NCBI RefSeq assembly: GCF_000004195.4
Contig: NC_030678.2
Location: 135,161,047 to 135,225,046, forward strand
Direction: 5' to 3'
Origin: Xenopus tropicalis
Taxonomy: Eukaryota; Chordata; Amphibia; Anura; Pipidae
DNA length: 64,000 nucleotides
In this document: piece after piece, positions 1 to 11,125 of the stretch
How positions within the stretch are numbered: the first letter of the stretch is position 1
How the letters are laid out: each line of letters opens with the position of its first letter
Notes under the pieces: model-generated
What the model saw: only the letters and a program-made list of their open reading frames with translations
What the model was told of the DNA's origin: nothing
The model's database searches: none
Made by a program: the position numbers and the translations under genes

Positions 1-226
1 TTATTCCCCTTGTTGCCTAAATAATAATTCTGGGACCACCGTACCATTGTCCACAAGCTGCCACGAGACGTTAGGAAGCACTGAATCTGGCTGTCGCTGT
101 TCCAAACATCTGAAAACCAATCAGCTGCTATTAATAAGTACAGCCGCTGACACCCTGTTTCGGCAGCAAAGTTTTTTTCTACTGGCTGCATAAAATATTA
201 TGCAGATTTTACCAGTAACCGTCTGC

Positions 227-230
<4 letters not shown>

Positions 231-265
<35 letters not shown>
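231..265. repeat. (CA)n microsatellite
   Basis: About 17 uninterrupted CA units, followed by CGCG. Confidence 0.97.
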
Positions 266-267
<2 letters not shown>

Positions 268-436
268 GCTGCATGCACTTTACATCGGGGTAAACAAGCA
301 TAAATTTCATTGTGCGACCACACAGAAGTGTTAGAGACCTGAATATGCCACTGTCTGCAACAATCAAGGAAAGAGATTGCAAATTTGTGATACTGGGAGT
401 TCCACAAGTCCAAAGCCAGAGAAAGGCATCTCATTT

Positions 437-456
437 GGTGGGGGTGGGGGGGGGGG
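437..456. repeat. G-run
   Basis: Nearly pure G tract with one T, a low-complexity sequence able to form a G-quadruplex. Confidence 0.8.
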
Positions 457-623
457 TTATTGCCTAAAATAATGTGTAATATTGTGTAAAACAGTCCCTT
501 TATGGTGAAAAAAAAAAAGTCACTTTACTGGACACTTTTATGTTTCCATGAAAAAATCAATTTCCAACAAAAGTCTGGTCTTGCTTTATGGCAAGGATTT
601 TAGATATACTGTGAGGATGAGAG

Positions 624-740
624 CAGGCCTGGACTGGGATTTAACTTTCAACTACACAGAATCCCAAACAAATAAATAGTGAGTGTCTATGGCATCTCAC
701 AGTAGCCCCTCTGAACCCACAGATTGCCAGCCCGGGCCTG
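624..740. mobile_element. Short MITE, CAGGTCTGGACTGG family
   Basis: Left end CAGGCCTGGACTGG and right end CCAGCCCGGGCCTG are inverted relatives. The interior shares blocks (AATAAATAGTGA, CAGTAGCCCCTCTG, CACAGATTGCCAG) with the element at 56117-56285. Frog-type non-autonomous element. Confidence 0.65.
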
Positions 741-1274
741 CATGAGAATCAGCATCCCACAAGACAAAGCAGGACCAGTGAATCTTTAACTGAATATCTC
801 ATTAGCATTTACTGGCCGGATGCTTGAACTTAATAAATATGCAATATCTGAATCTTTAATGTGACAGAATATAACTGAATGTTACAGCTTGGTTAAAATA
901 TTTAAAAATATTATAATTAAAGGGGCTTATTAACAGTATCCCTTTGTATATGAATGACCAGCCTGTGGCCCTCCAAACTTCCAGCATGTTCCCTACAGCC
1001 TTCGGCTCAGGCCAGCAGGTTTGACGAACATGTTGTATACTAAACAATCTTACACAGATAAGTCTTTGTATTTTTTTTAAAAACTCACAAGCAGCCCCTT
1101 TGATGGCACAAATCCCCTCTCTGCTCTATCATGAAGCCAGCTATGAGGTTCTGGTCTGGGTCAGCCTTTGAGGTGTTTAACCTATGCAGAGGCAGAAGGC
1201 ATCATACTGAAGAAGACACCAAATGGCTCATTTACAATCTCAGTTACTTACAGTCAATAAAAAGGGAGCTTGAC

Positions 1275-2912
1275 ATTAGGGGGCCGATTCATTAAAATCC
1301 CGAATGGGAAAAATTTGGATTGGATACGATAATTTCTTAGAATCGCAAATATCACAAATATGCTTACGAAAAAATCGTATTAGTCACGATAATATCGTAT
1401 TGGTGATCCGAAAGTCACGAAATTTTTGTACCGAATGAACGTAAAATGCAAAAAAAACCTATTCTTCAGTGCATGATTTTGAAGCCTCCCTAGGCTCAAT
1501 GCATCTGCAGCTCACCTTGCAAGAAGTCTCCCATAGGGCTCAATGCACTCTGCAGCTCCAACCTGGCCCAAGGAAAGTCTCCCATAGGGCTCATGGCACT
1601 CTGCAGCTCCAACCTGGCCCAAGGAAAGTCTCCCATAGGGCTCAATGGCACTCTGCAGCTCCAACCCGGCCCAAGGAAAGTCTCCCATAGGGCTCAATGG
1701 CACTCTGCAGCTCCAACCTGGCCCAAGGAAAGTCTCCCATAGGGCTCAATGGCACTCTGCAGCTCCAACCCGGCCCAAGGAAAGTCTCCCATAGGGCTCA
1801 ATGGCACTCTGCAGCTCCAACCCGGCCCAAGGAAAGTCTCCCATAGGGCTCAATGGCACTCTGCAGCTCCAACCCGGCCCAAGGAAAGTCTCCCATAGGG
1901 CTCAATGGCACTCTGCAGCTCCAACCTGACCCAAGGAAAGTCTCCCATAGGGCTCAATGGCACACTGCAGCTCCAACCTGGCCCAAGGAAAGTCTCCCAT
2001 AGGACTCAATGGCACTCTGGCAGCTCCAACCTGGCCCAAGGAAAGTCTCCCATAGGGCTCAATGGCACTCTGCAGCTCCAACCCGGCCCAAGGAAAGTCT
2101 CCCATAGGGCTCAATGGCACTCTGCAGCTCCAACCTGACCCAAGGAAAGTCTCCCATAGGGCTCAATGGCACTCTGCAGCTCCAACCTGGCCCAAGGAAA
2201 GTCTCCCATAGGGCTCAATGGCACTCTGCAGCTCCAACCCGGCCCAAGGAAAGTCTCCCATAGGGCTCAATGGCACTCTGCAGCTCCAACCTGGCCCAAG
2301 GAAAGTCTCCCATAGGGCTCAATGGCACTCTGCAGCTCCAACCTGGCCCAAGGAAAGTAGCCCATAGGGCTCAATGGCACTCTGCAGCTCCAACCTGGCC
2401 CAAGGAAAGTCTCCCATAGGACTCAATGGCACTCTGCAGCTCCAACCCGGCCCAAGGAAAGTCTCCCATAGGACTCAATGGCACTCTGCAGCTCCAACCT
2501 GGCCCAAGGAAAGTCTCCCATAGGGCTCAATGGCACTCTGCAGCTCCAACCTGGCCCAAGGAAAGTCTCCCATAGGACTCAATGGCACTCTGCAGCTCCA
2601 ACCCGGCCCAAGGAAAGTCTCCCATAGGGCTCAATGGCACTCTGCAGCTCCAACCTGGCCCAAGGAAAGTCTCCCATAGGACTCAATGGCACTCTGCAGC
2701 TCCAACCTGGCCCAAGGAAAGTCACAATACCGAAAATTGAATGAATCCGAAACTTTCACACTCACGTAATTTTTAACGCAAGTACAAAACAGTTGCATAA
2801 AATAACTAAAAAATCGGCGAAAATACACAAGGTACGAAAAAGTTGCGTAAAATACGAACGCTCCGATCGAACAAGCGCTCGGAGCGTTCGTGAATTGATA
2901 AATCTCCCCCTA
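1275..2912. mobile_element. TIR element (MITE) loaded with a 52-bp tandem array
   Basis: The left end (TTAGGGGGCCGATTCATT at 1276) and right end (GATAAATCTCCCCCTA, ending 2912) are imperfect inverted repeats. AT- and CGAAA-rich subterminal regions (about 1300-1460 and 2725-2860) flank a central minisatellite. The subterminal segment at 2854-2891 is a perfect 13-bp hairpin. It resembles Xenopus MITE families reported to carry internal tandem repeats; that match is from memory. It has no transposase. Confidence 0.75.
1491..2723. repeat. 52-bp minisatellite, about 24 copies
   Basis: Unit of 52 bp (for example TCTCCCATAG recurs at 1681 and 1733), containing GGCTCAATGGCACTCTGCAG and CTCCAACCTGGCCCAAGGAA. 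Copies are mostly over 95% alike, with recurring variants (CCCGGCC/CCTGGCC, GGGCTC/GGACTC) that suggest recent expansion and homogenisation. Open frames here are artefacts of the repeat. Confidence 0.95.
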
Positions 2913-3839
2913 GGTGTGTTTTTAGACACAGTCATTATAGGATGATGCACCTGTAGTTGTGCTCCGTGCTGGGGCATCTGTCCCACAAGTGTGCCTTTAA
3001 CATGCAGCAGTAATTCCAGGCTTCCCCCTGTGAGCTGTGTCAATAGGTATAAGCACAATTCCACAAACACAACTCTTGTCAAAATACCAGCACAATTGTG
3101 TAATTAAGTAGAAACTAACAGGAATGGATATCCCATAATAAACTGTTGGAGTTTATGTGAATATACATTCTGCTTGCATCCCTCCATTGCTTTCTGGTTG
3201 CTAAGTTGAGCACACTAACTCTTCAAGTTTTTTTTCAAGTTTCAAGTTTATTGTCATATACAAATAACAAGCATCATTACTGTAATGAAATTTTTTTGAC
3301 CCGTGTTCCTCCCAACTTTACATAGACAAACAAAAAAATAAATAGATACAAATATTAAATATAATAAACTTTAACCCCTTACCTAAGACCTATTGCTATA
3401 CAGTATACTGTATTCATATATCATTATAACGCCTGAATTCTATTGGTGGCCTATCCAAAAAAAGATTTTACCATTGTTTCTTTATAGTTCCAGATCTGAT
3501 GTTTGGCTGCGGAACACAAAGGGTAAAGCTTTCCATTATTCTGTATCAGAAACACACAGAGCGGCTGCACCTGCTCCTTATACATACCAGGTGCAGTACC
3601 TGAAACACAGGAACAGTTGATAGATATAAAGCTTCTCATAGAATTTTAATGACATGCTTTTTAATTATTTGATTTGAGCAATGAAGGGATACTCAGTATT
3701 CAACTCTGCTTAGTTTTATATTTTATTTATAGGTTCTATAGCAGCAGGAGGACTGATATAAGTCGGATGCCCTATGGGGCACTTCAACCAGCTGAAAAGC
3801 AACCTGTGTGCCGTTAGCCTGAAGGGCCTGTTTATTACT
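2913..3839. other. Intergenic, no gene
   Basis: The stretch at 3225-3340 (TTTCAAGTTTATTGTCATAT, GTAATGAAATTTTTTTGACC) looks like a dispersed repeat tail but I could not place it. Nothing else is supported. Confidence 0.5.
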
Positions 3840-4052
3840 ACAGGTATGGGACCTCTTTTCCAGAATGCTTGGACCTAGGGATTTTCAGATAAAGGATCTT
3901 TCCATAATTTGGATCTCTATAACTTAATTTTGCTAAAAATCATTTAAACAGTAAATAAACCCAATAGGATTGTTTTGCCTCCAATAAGGATTATTTTTAT
4001 CTTCAAGTACAAGGTACTGTTTTATTATTACAGAAAAATAAATCATTTTAAA
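3840..4052. mobile_element. MITE of the ACAGGTATGGGACC family, right end missing
   Basis: Starts ACAGGTATGGGACC, then CCAGAATGCTTGG, a CTTTCCATAATTTGGATC block and the AACCCAATAGGATTGTTTTG core shared with copies near 14237, 25663, 43630 and 45981. It ends in the A/T core without its opposite TIR. Confidence 0.75.
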
Positions 4053-4061
4053 AAATAATAT

Positions 4062-4225
4062 CTGTATTATTATCATTAACATATATTTATAGAGCACCAA
4101 CATGTTCCATAGCGCGGTACAATAAATAGTTTTATACATTGAACATCTAGAATTGCATATAAAGCAACCAATAGTTGATACAAGAGGTGAAGAGGGCACT
4201 GCCCAAAAGAGTGTAAAGATTATCG
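4062..4225 (-). mobile_element. LINE 3'-tail copy (L2/CR1-like), fragment
   Basis: Carries the hallmark TATTTATAGAGCACCAACATG and CATAGCGCGGTACA, a degenerate form of the tail seen at 44560-44635 in the opposite orientation. Confidence 0.5.
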
Positions 4226-4621
4226 ATCTGCAAAGCCACATTTCACCATTATGTACCGTTATTTTCTATTCCATCAATTGCCTAGGTATCCATCAAGACT
4301 ACATCTTATTTTGTCTTGCAATAAAGAAATGATGTTAAATCATTGGGCAGCTCCATTTTCCCTGTTAATCAAGCAACAAAATGTCAATTTCACCAACATT
4401 TTAATTCATTGCTTTTTCACCAAAATCTGTTTGAGTCCTTGACGCAGCTTTACACTATTCTTTTCTATTCCATCATGATGAACATTAGTGGGAGAGATCA
4501 GTCAGTAGACAGGCAAGGTAACATTAATATCAAGAGCATAATTTAGTAGATTTAAATGTTGAAACAAAAGAATTGTTCTGTTACTGTAAGCTTCAAAACA
4601 TGTCGATATTACCATTCCTTT

Positions 4622-4990
4622 AAAGGGGCAACGCACCCCCTTCAACATGAGTGCAATAATTAGGACTTGTGTTGAACATACTTTCTACCTATTGATTTAA
4701 TTATGAAAAAATCAATGTTTTTTGTCAGAGATAAACAGGGCAAACAGGAAAACTAGAGCTACTTCATGTTTGGTCCTTGCAAGGTAGATAATTACATTAC
4801 TAGTGCACAGTGCACTGGTAATGTAGCTATCTAACTCACAGGGACCAAACATGGAGTGCCTACAGGTTCCCTGTTTGCCCTGTTAAGTTTAAGAAATAAC
4901 AAAATCTATAGAATTTTCATGATAAAAACAGCAGGCAAAAAGTATGTTTAGCACAAGCCCTATTTACTGTACTCACGTGGAACATGGGGG
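4622..4990. mobile_element. Palindromic MITE with about 180-bp arms
   Basis: The two halves are near-perfect inverted copies: AACAGGGCAAACAGG pairs with CTGTTTGCCCTGTT, CATGTTTGGTCC with GGACCAAACATG, and AACATACTTT with AAAGTATGTT. The centre is AGTGCACAGTGCACT near 4800-4815. A single-strand foldback would be a long hairpin. Confidence 0.8.
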
Positions 4991-5399
4991 TATACCAGGG
5001 TATACCTCTTCTACCTGCCTGTCTACCCCTAGTTCCAGGTGGGCGGGAGCGGTGGTACATAAACAAGATTGGGGTGGATTTGCAAGTGGAGTATCCGAGT
5101 GAATGTTAAGTGCTGATGACAATCTGAGGGGGTGTCGATGGCGAGCAGGATGCTGTAGTGTGCAGGGGTGCTGGTGACTATGTGTTTATTGGGTGGATCA
5201 TCCACCCTTCATTCATGCACTGAAAATCTCACTTTATATAAGGGCTAGCTGGAGCATCAACTAACTACATTTGTAATAACTAAAGTGCCCCAGGAATGTA
5301 TATGGCTTTGAATGTAGTGCCACATTACTTGCCCCAGTAAAGAAGAATAGGAATTAAAAGTATGAAAAAACTAGAAAGGGAAGTTTGAGAACAAACTTC

Positions 5400-5775
5400 A
5401 TGTTGGGTTGAAAAACAAGTCACTGAATGAAATCTGATCTGTTGTTGGCTCCGCCCACTTTTTCTAACCTTGGACCACAATTATAGAGTAAAAACCCCTG
5501 TGCAAAGTTTGGGGACCCTGGTTTTAATAGTGTCTGAATGGCAGCAATTTAAATTTTCCCACTGAAAGTCAACGAGTGACATCTGATTGGCGGTTGGTGG
5601 CTCTGCCCCCTTTTTCTAAAATGGAACTGCAGTTTCCCAGTGACTAACTCTGGAAAGTTTAACAACCCTGGAATTAATACTTAAATAATGGCATCAGTTT
5701 AAATATAAACCAATGAAATTTAATGGGTGGAAATGGCTTGGCTGTTGGTGGCTCCACCCACTTGTTCTAACCCTG

Positions 5776-5808
<33 letters not shown>

Positions 5809-7351
5809 TATATAGCACCATCAATTTACGCAGCACTTTACAGAATAGAGGGGTACAAAAGACATAAGTTAACATGTACATATAAACAATTTACAAAAAT
5901 GGTTTGCAGTTACATTGAATGAGGATCGGAGACACTAGAGGGAGGGCCCTGCTCGCAAGAACTTACATTCTAAAAGGGAGGGGGGAGACATAAGGTCAGG
6001 GTAAATATGTAAATACATAGTCAGCCAGTGACTGACTGTGCAAAGTTTGGGAACCCTGACATAAATAGTGTGAGAAAGGCAGTATTTTAAATTTTAACCA
6101 AAAAAAATCAATAAGTGAAGTCTGATTGGCTGTTGGTGGCTCCACCCACATTTTAAACCCTAAAAATGCAGTCCCCTAGTGACCCTGGTGTTAATACTGT
6201 GAGAATGGCAGCAGGTTGAATTTTCCCATTGAAAATCAATAATCTGATTGGCTGTTGGTGGCTCCACCCACTAACTCTGAACTGCAGTTAACTGGTGACT
6301 AGCTCTGCAAAGTTTGGGGACCTTAGTATTAATATTTAAAGAATGGCAGCAGTTTAAATTTAAACATATAGGTGAAAATCTGATTGGCTGTTGTTAGCCC
6401 ATCCCACTTTTCTAAACTTGGAACATAGTCACCCAGCGACATGCAACATGTGGGGACCCTGACATTAAACATGTGAGAATGGCAGCAGTTAAAATTTCCA
6501 CATGAAAGAAATGTGATTGGCTTTTGGGGGCCCCGCCCACTTTTTCTAACCTTGAGTATGAAGTCACGCAGTGACTGACTGTGCAAAGTTTGGGAACCCT
6601 GGCACCAAACCAATAAAATTCAATAGGTGAAATCTGATTGGCTGTTGGTGGCTCCGCCCAATTTTTAAAAAACTAAAACGGCAGTCCCCTAGTGACCAAC
6701 TGTGAAAAGTTTGGGGACCCTGGTGTTATTGCTGTGAGAATGGCAGCAGGTTGGATTTCTGCCAAGTCAATAGGTAAAATCTGATTGGCTGTTCACAGCT
6801 CCGCCCACTTTTGGGCATCCAACAATCATCATATTTTCATTCAGGCTGAGCCCATGACTGTGTGATTCAAGTTTGGGGAGTGTAGCCTCGAAGCTGTAAG
6901 ATTGGCAGCAGTTTCAATTTCCACATTAAAGTCAATGGGTAAAATTTGATTGGCTGTTGTTGGCCCCACCCACTTCGGGATCATCCAACAAATGTCGCCG
7001 TTTCATTCGGGGTGACCCCATTATTGTGTTATTAAAGTTTGGGGGGTGTAGCTTTAAAGCTGTAAGAGTGGCAGCAGTTTGAAAATCTTCCCTGTCAAAG
7101 TCAGTGGGAAAATTGGGGGTTCGGAGCGGCGCCACAAAAAGATGAGGGGTGGGATCACTTAGAAAAGCACAAACAATCTGCTCCGCTATAGGGCAAAGAT
7201 GTGTGGAGAGTTTGGGTGTTGTACCCCTAAAACTGTAGGAGGAGTAGCGTTTAGAAAATGGGGGGCGCTAAGAATAAGAATAAGAAGCGGAAGAAGCGGA
7301 AGAATAAGGTGAAGTCGAAGAACTGTATGTTGGGGGTTTTCAACCCAACAT
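5400..7351. mobile_element. TIR element containing a degenerate long tandem array
   Basis: ATGTTGGGTTGAAAA at 5400-5414 is repeated perfectly inverted at 7337-7351. Between them are about ten degenerate units of roughly 120-165 bp, each with a GATTGGCTGTTGGTGGCTCC-like core plus CGCCCAC, then GCAAAGTTTGGGGACCCTG and GAGAATGGCAGCAGTTT. Cores start near 5433, 5582, 5736, 6121, 6243, 6379, 6513, 6633, 6780 and 6946. A purine-rich AAG/CGG-triplet stretch (7266-7325) precedes the right TIR. No transposase frame is present, so it is non-autonomous; the family name is unknown to me. Confidence 0.75.
5776..6019 (-). mobile_element. LINE 3'-tail copy nested in the 5400-7351 element
   Basis: An (ATT)n tract leads into TTTATATAGCACC and ACGCAGCACTTTACA, ending with the GGGCCCTGCTCGCAAGAACT and TTACATTCTA blocks. 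It interrupts a tandem unit, which resumes at about 6020 with CAGTGACTGACTGTGCAAAG, so it arrived after the array formed. Confidence 0.7.
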
Positions 7352-8092
7352 AATAAAATGCTTTGTAGAAAGATCAAATGTAACTCAACAAACCACCTGA
7401 ACCTAGAAAGAACACGCCTTGTGTAATGTTACTGGGACATGACGAGGAATGAAACAGGCGGTAATAGTGCGTGGAGAGTCATAATAAACAGGTACATAAC
7501 TAGTCTTTGTATTCAGATTCCAAAATATTATTCTTACCATCTGCGAAAGAGGAATGTCTTTGGCTTCCACTCAGTGATCAGTTGGCACAAAGGAGCTTCT
7601 TCTCTTCAAAACTCTTATCTTAAATCCCTAAAAATAGAAGTATTGATTGTCAGTAACAGTGCATTGGTTGGGAGGAATGAAAAAACGAAACAGTAGGAAA
7701 AAAGTGCATACAGAAAACTAAAGCATACCTAAATGAAAGGGAGTTCTTTTTAGCTGAATAGGGTACATGCCATTTGGCCTGTATGGTCACTGGGATGCTG
7801 AGAATTGTAACCGTTGTTATAGCGCTGCAGGTTGGACATCCCTGATAGACTAAAAATATCATAGTGTAAAGCACTGTACTAATATGTAACATGATATTTA
7901 GACAATATTTATTGGGCTGGTGGGAGGCAGTTTGGGCCTCTAAGAGCCTATTTTGAATCCCAGTCTGGGCCTGGGCTCAAGGACCTGCCCTTCCCTTATG
8001 AATATAGCAATGCCTCCATTCATACTACTTACCTAATGAATGCAACTTTTCATCTGACAAGGTGCAGAACGCAGAAGACCCTGGGACACTCT
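7352..8092. other. Intergenic, no gene
   Basis: Mostly unplaced sequence. 7898-7978 carries a decayed CCAGTCTGGGCCTGG-type MITE end. Confidence 0.5.
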
Positions 8093-8989
8093 TGTAATAA
8101 GCACTAAGGTGTTGGTTTTGTGCCACTCAGTGCTCTAGGACTTGCACCTTTAGGGACCCATAGGGTTTATATGCCCCTATGGCTTTAAGCCCTACCATTT
8201 CCTATATCTTCTTGTTACTGGGCAAAGACCCATGTATCTAGTTGGATGTTAGTATTTTGTGCCTTTTTGGTTTATAGGTAGACCACTCCCTCTGCACTCT
8301 TATATAGTGCTCAGCAAAGGGGTGGATGCTCCTCTTTGGCTGCATATGTTGACTCAGGTGAAAGTTCCACTGAGCCTGGGATCAACAGGGCCCTAGAAAG
8401 CCATCTACCCTATAGAACAATCTGACTCTAGTGAAGGCAGGGATCAGGAACCCAGTGAATGAGGAATAGCTAGAATAGTAAAACGTCTTAAAGAGCACTT
8501 TCTCAGAAATCAAGATAGTCAGTATAGATAGAAAGAACAGTTTCTGGCCCCAACCAGGAGAGATTAGCTGAAAGTACCCTTCCCTACAGGCACTGTTGCC
8601 TTAGTGTAGGACCATGGTTAAGAATCAGGAATCAGGGTTAGTTCCTATCCCTGATCCATAGTTGGCTGCTTGGGATCCTTGACTGCTAAGATATATACCC
8701 TAAGGATACAAGATACTTGTCCTGACTACTCTCCACAGTGGTGCTGTGCTGTTTGGCTATCTTTACCCTGCCCACACTCAGTCGAGGTGAGATAAAACGG
8801 TGGACACCATTCCTTTCTACCTTCTGTGCCTTTATCTGCTAACTCCTCTGAGTGAGTACTGCAATAACCCTGTGCATCATATGTCTTGGGCAAATAAACA
8901 AGTTAAGTTCTGTATTACTGCAAAAGAACCTTCTGGCGTCCGTTCTGTTAACTTTGCACACAGACGAAGTGAGTTGTAGTTGCACTACA
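8093..8989 (+). mobile_element. Probable solo LTR of a retrotransposon
   Basis: A segment of about 0.9 kb starting TGTA and ending TACA, with a TATA-like GATATATACC near 8690, AATAAA at 8893 and a terminal U5-like block (TTCTGTATTACTGCAAAAG, then CTGGCGTCCGTTCTGTTAAC) typical of Ty3/Gypsy-type LTRs in frogs. Flanking 5-mers ACTCT and CCTCT match at four of five positions. No gag-pol, primer-binding site or second LTR is visible. Boundaries are inferred. Confidence 0.55.
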
Positions 8990-9458
8990 CCTCTTTGATA
9001 TTTCCACATAGCGAAAGCCCATCTTGTGTGTTAGATTCCTCTGTACCCCATGCTCTAAATTCTAGCTCTGCTCTGCTTTTTCTCCCTTTGTGGTAAGAGC
9101 TTATTTTATTCTTCTAATTTTGTTCTTAGTCTGAGAGATTTATCTGTTAAATGCTTTTGTATAGGTTTAATGCTGCCCCATCATGTCCCATCTGTACGGT
9201 ACAGTGCCCAGGACAATGAGTCTGCAATGTACCATGGAGGGAACATGTAGAGACATAGCTAGAATGGATAATGGGGTGACAAAAGTTTTTTTTTGTACCA
9301 TATTATTATGCAATGCATTTGTAATGTTTCTCCTATTAGGATTCAGTGAGGAGACTGCAAAAGCCTACAGGGGGTGGGTACACACGACAGGCAAGGGAAT
9401 AATGAAACACAACACAAGGAATGACCAGAGTGTTAAAACCACCAGGAACACAACAACA

Positions 9459-9653
9459 AGGGTGAAGACACATGGAACTACTTAGTAGCAGCTACTTGTC
9501 ACAGCTACTAAATGCCAGAAAATACCCTGCCATAGACAATACTGAGAATTGGCTCTGCTAAAACACACATAGAGACAATTATCAGTAAATTAGCAGCATT
9601 GTCTATTTTGTAGCTGTGGAAAGTAACTGCTACTAGTTTTGTGTGTCTTCCTT
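9459..9653. mobile_element. MITE, GGGTGAAGACACA family
   Basis: The left end AGGGTGAAGACACATGG and right end TGTGTGTCTTCCTTAAG are inverted repeats, and the next inner block CTTAGTAGCAGCTAC is also mirrored. Further copies: 28191-28309 and 32413-32580. Confidence 0.75.
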
Positions 9654-9654
9654 A

Positions 9655-9906
9655 AGCTGGCCATACACGCACCAATAATATTGTACAAAACCCTGTTTCG
9701 TACGATATTCGGTGCGTGTATGGCAAGTCGGTGAGTCGACTGATATCACAGGAAGCTGCTGATATCGGTCGACTCACCGATCAGGGCTGAATCGGCAGAA
9801 GGAGGTAGAAATCCTTTTGTTTCTACCTCCTTATCTGCCTGTTTCAGTCCTGAACGGTTAGTGGCAGATTGTACGATCTAAAATTGCCACGTGTGTGGCC
9901 AACTTT
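9655..9906. mobile_element. MITE, GGCCATACACG family
   Basis: AGCTGGCCATACACG at the left and CGTGTGTGGCCAACTT at the right form the TIRs. The interior has secondary palindromes (GGTGAGTCGACTGATATC and its mirror GATATCGGTCGACTCACC). It abuts the MITEs on both sides. Confidence 0.75.
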
Positions 9907-10048
9907 AGGGCTGTGGTACACCGGGAGACTAGTCGCCCGCGACAAATCTCCCTTGTCACGGGGGACTAATCTCCCCGAATGGGATGGCATACACGGCGCT
10001 GCGATTTCCCCAAAATCGTGGAAGTTTCCTCTTAAGGCACAGCCCTAA
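9905..10048. mobile_element. GC-rich MITE, AGGGCTCTGGCACACGGGGA family, short copy
   Basis: Starts AGGGCTGTGGTACACCGGGA and ends GGCACAGCCCTA, with the GACTAGTCGCCCGCGAC interior found also at 12178, 19390 and 45680. Confidence 0.7.
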
Positions 10049-10813
10049 GAGGCACTAATTTAGAAAATGGTCTTTAGAAGACTGTGCTTATATCTGTATT
10101 TGGGTTCATAATAATTTATTTCATATGAATCAAAGCAACACAATCTAGACAATGAACATCACTCATATATTCTAACAGTCAAAGTAATTCTGGGAAGGAT
10201 TTGATGCTGGGCTTTTGTTTAGTGTTACCACTTTTTCTCTAACCCCCCCCCCCCAGGGCAAATTTTTGCCCTATAAATATTGTTGCCATCACTAAATGCC
10301 AAAATGCCAAAATGCCAGACTATTACACTTCTTTTAGGAAACTCTGTAACACAGAGTAAAAAATGAGAACTGCCAGTGGATTAGGGAGTGTTGCCAACTA
10401 CACGTGATAGTAAGCTGCTGTGGGTTGTGGCACAGCCATGCAGGAGCTGTCTGTGTGCACTTTATCCAGGAGGAACCTCTGGCAGATGCACAGCCCTCAC
10501 TAATTCAGTTTTTGTCAGAAGAGACAAAACATCATCTGTTTCTTGAATAAAGCCACTATCCTTCCTCCTTCTCCCTTTGTGTTTCATACATTCAATGTAA
10601 CGGTGAAACAAAGAACTGTCATTTTGTAGAAGTCAATCTGAGATTCAATGTATTTGGTTCTGGCACCATGGGGAGGCCAGGGTATATTTACACAATATGC
10701 TTCTCTGTCTATTGTAGCAATGAGGACTTGCTTTCCATCTGACTAGCTTTCTTCTCACTTACAGCTTATCCAGCTTACCCAACCTAACACGTGAGCAGGA
10801 AAACAAAAAAGGT
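10049..10813. other. Intergenic, no gene
   Basis: A C-run at 10243-10254 is followed by the small palindrome AGGGCAAATTTTTGCCCT. Nothing else is recognised. Confidence 0.55.
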
Positions 10814-10920
10814 ATTAATATTATTACTTTTATTTATAAAGTGCCAACATTTTCTGCAGTGCTGTATATAAGGGTACATCATTTACTAACAAACTGATAC
10901 ATAGGCAATGTTGGGAACAG
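10814..10920 (-). mobile_element. LINE 3'-tail copy, fragment
   Basis: TTTATTTATAAAGTGCCAAC, then TTCTGCAGTGCTGTATA, the same tail as 44560-44635 in opposite orientation. Confidence 0.55.
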
Positions 10921-11125
10921 CAGTGTAACTAGGTGGCACCGGGCAAAAATATCTTCGGAGCGATCCACACACAGTCATCCCAATCCCACCCCAATCTACT
11001 ACCCCACCCCCTTGCCTGCTAGTGTAGCTAGCTCCCCACCTGCTCTCAGGTAGGAGAGTGGCTGCTAAGGGGAGGATTTCTATACTGTAGAGGTCTGCTT
11101 CCTCTATACAGTATTTACGCCACTG
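10921..11125. mobile_element. MITE, CAGTGGCGTAACTA family
   Basis: CAGTGTAACTAG at the left end and TTTACGCCACTG at the right end form inverted termini. A relative lies at 62331-62563. Confidence 0.6.

Larger units (their letters stand above)
266..1274. other. Intergenic, no gene
   Basis: Apart from the G-run and the MITE at 624-740, I see no gene, splice signal set or named repeat. Confidence 0.6.

Noticed and set aside
1469..2138. Open frames on both strands across the 52-bp array
   Set aside because: They are periodic artefacts of the minisatellite, with identical peptide repeats on both strands and no start context.
1491..2723. Possible CRISPR array
   Set aside because: The whole 52-bp unit repeats without unique spacers, the repeats are not short palindromes, and the host is a vertebrate.
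9183..9485. 100-codon frame
   Set aside because: It runs into the MITE at 9459 and shows no recognisable domain.
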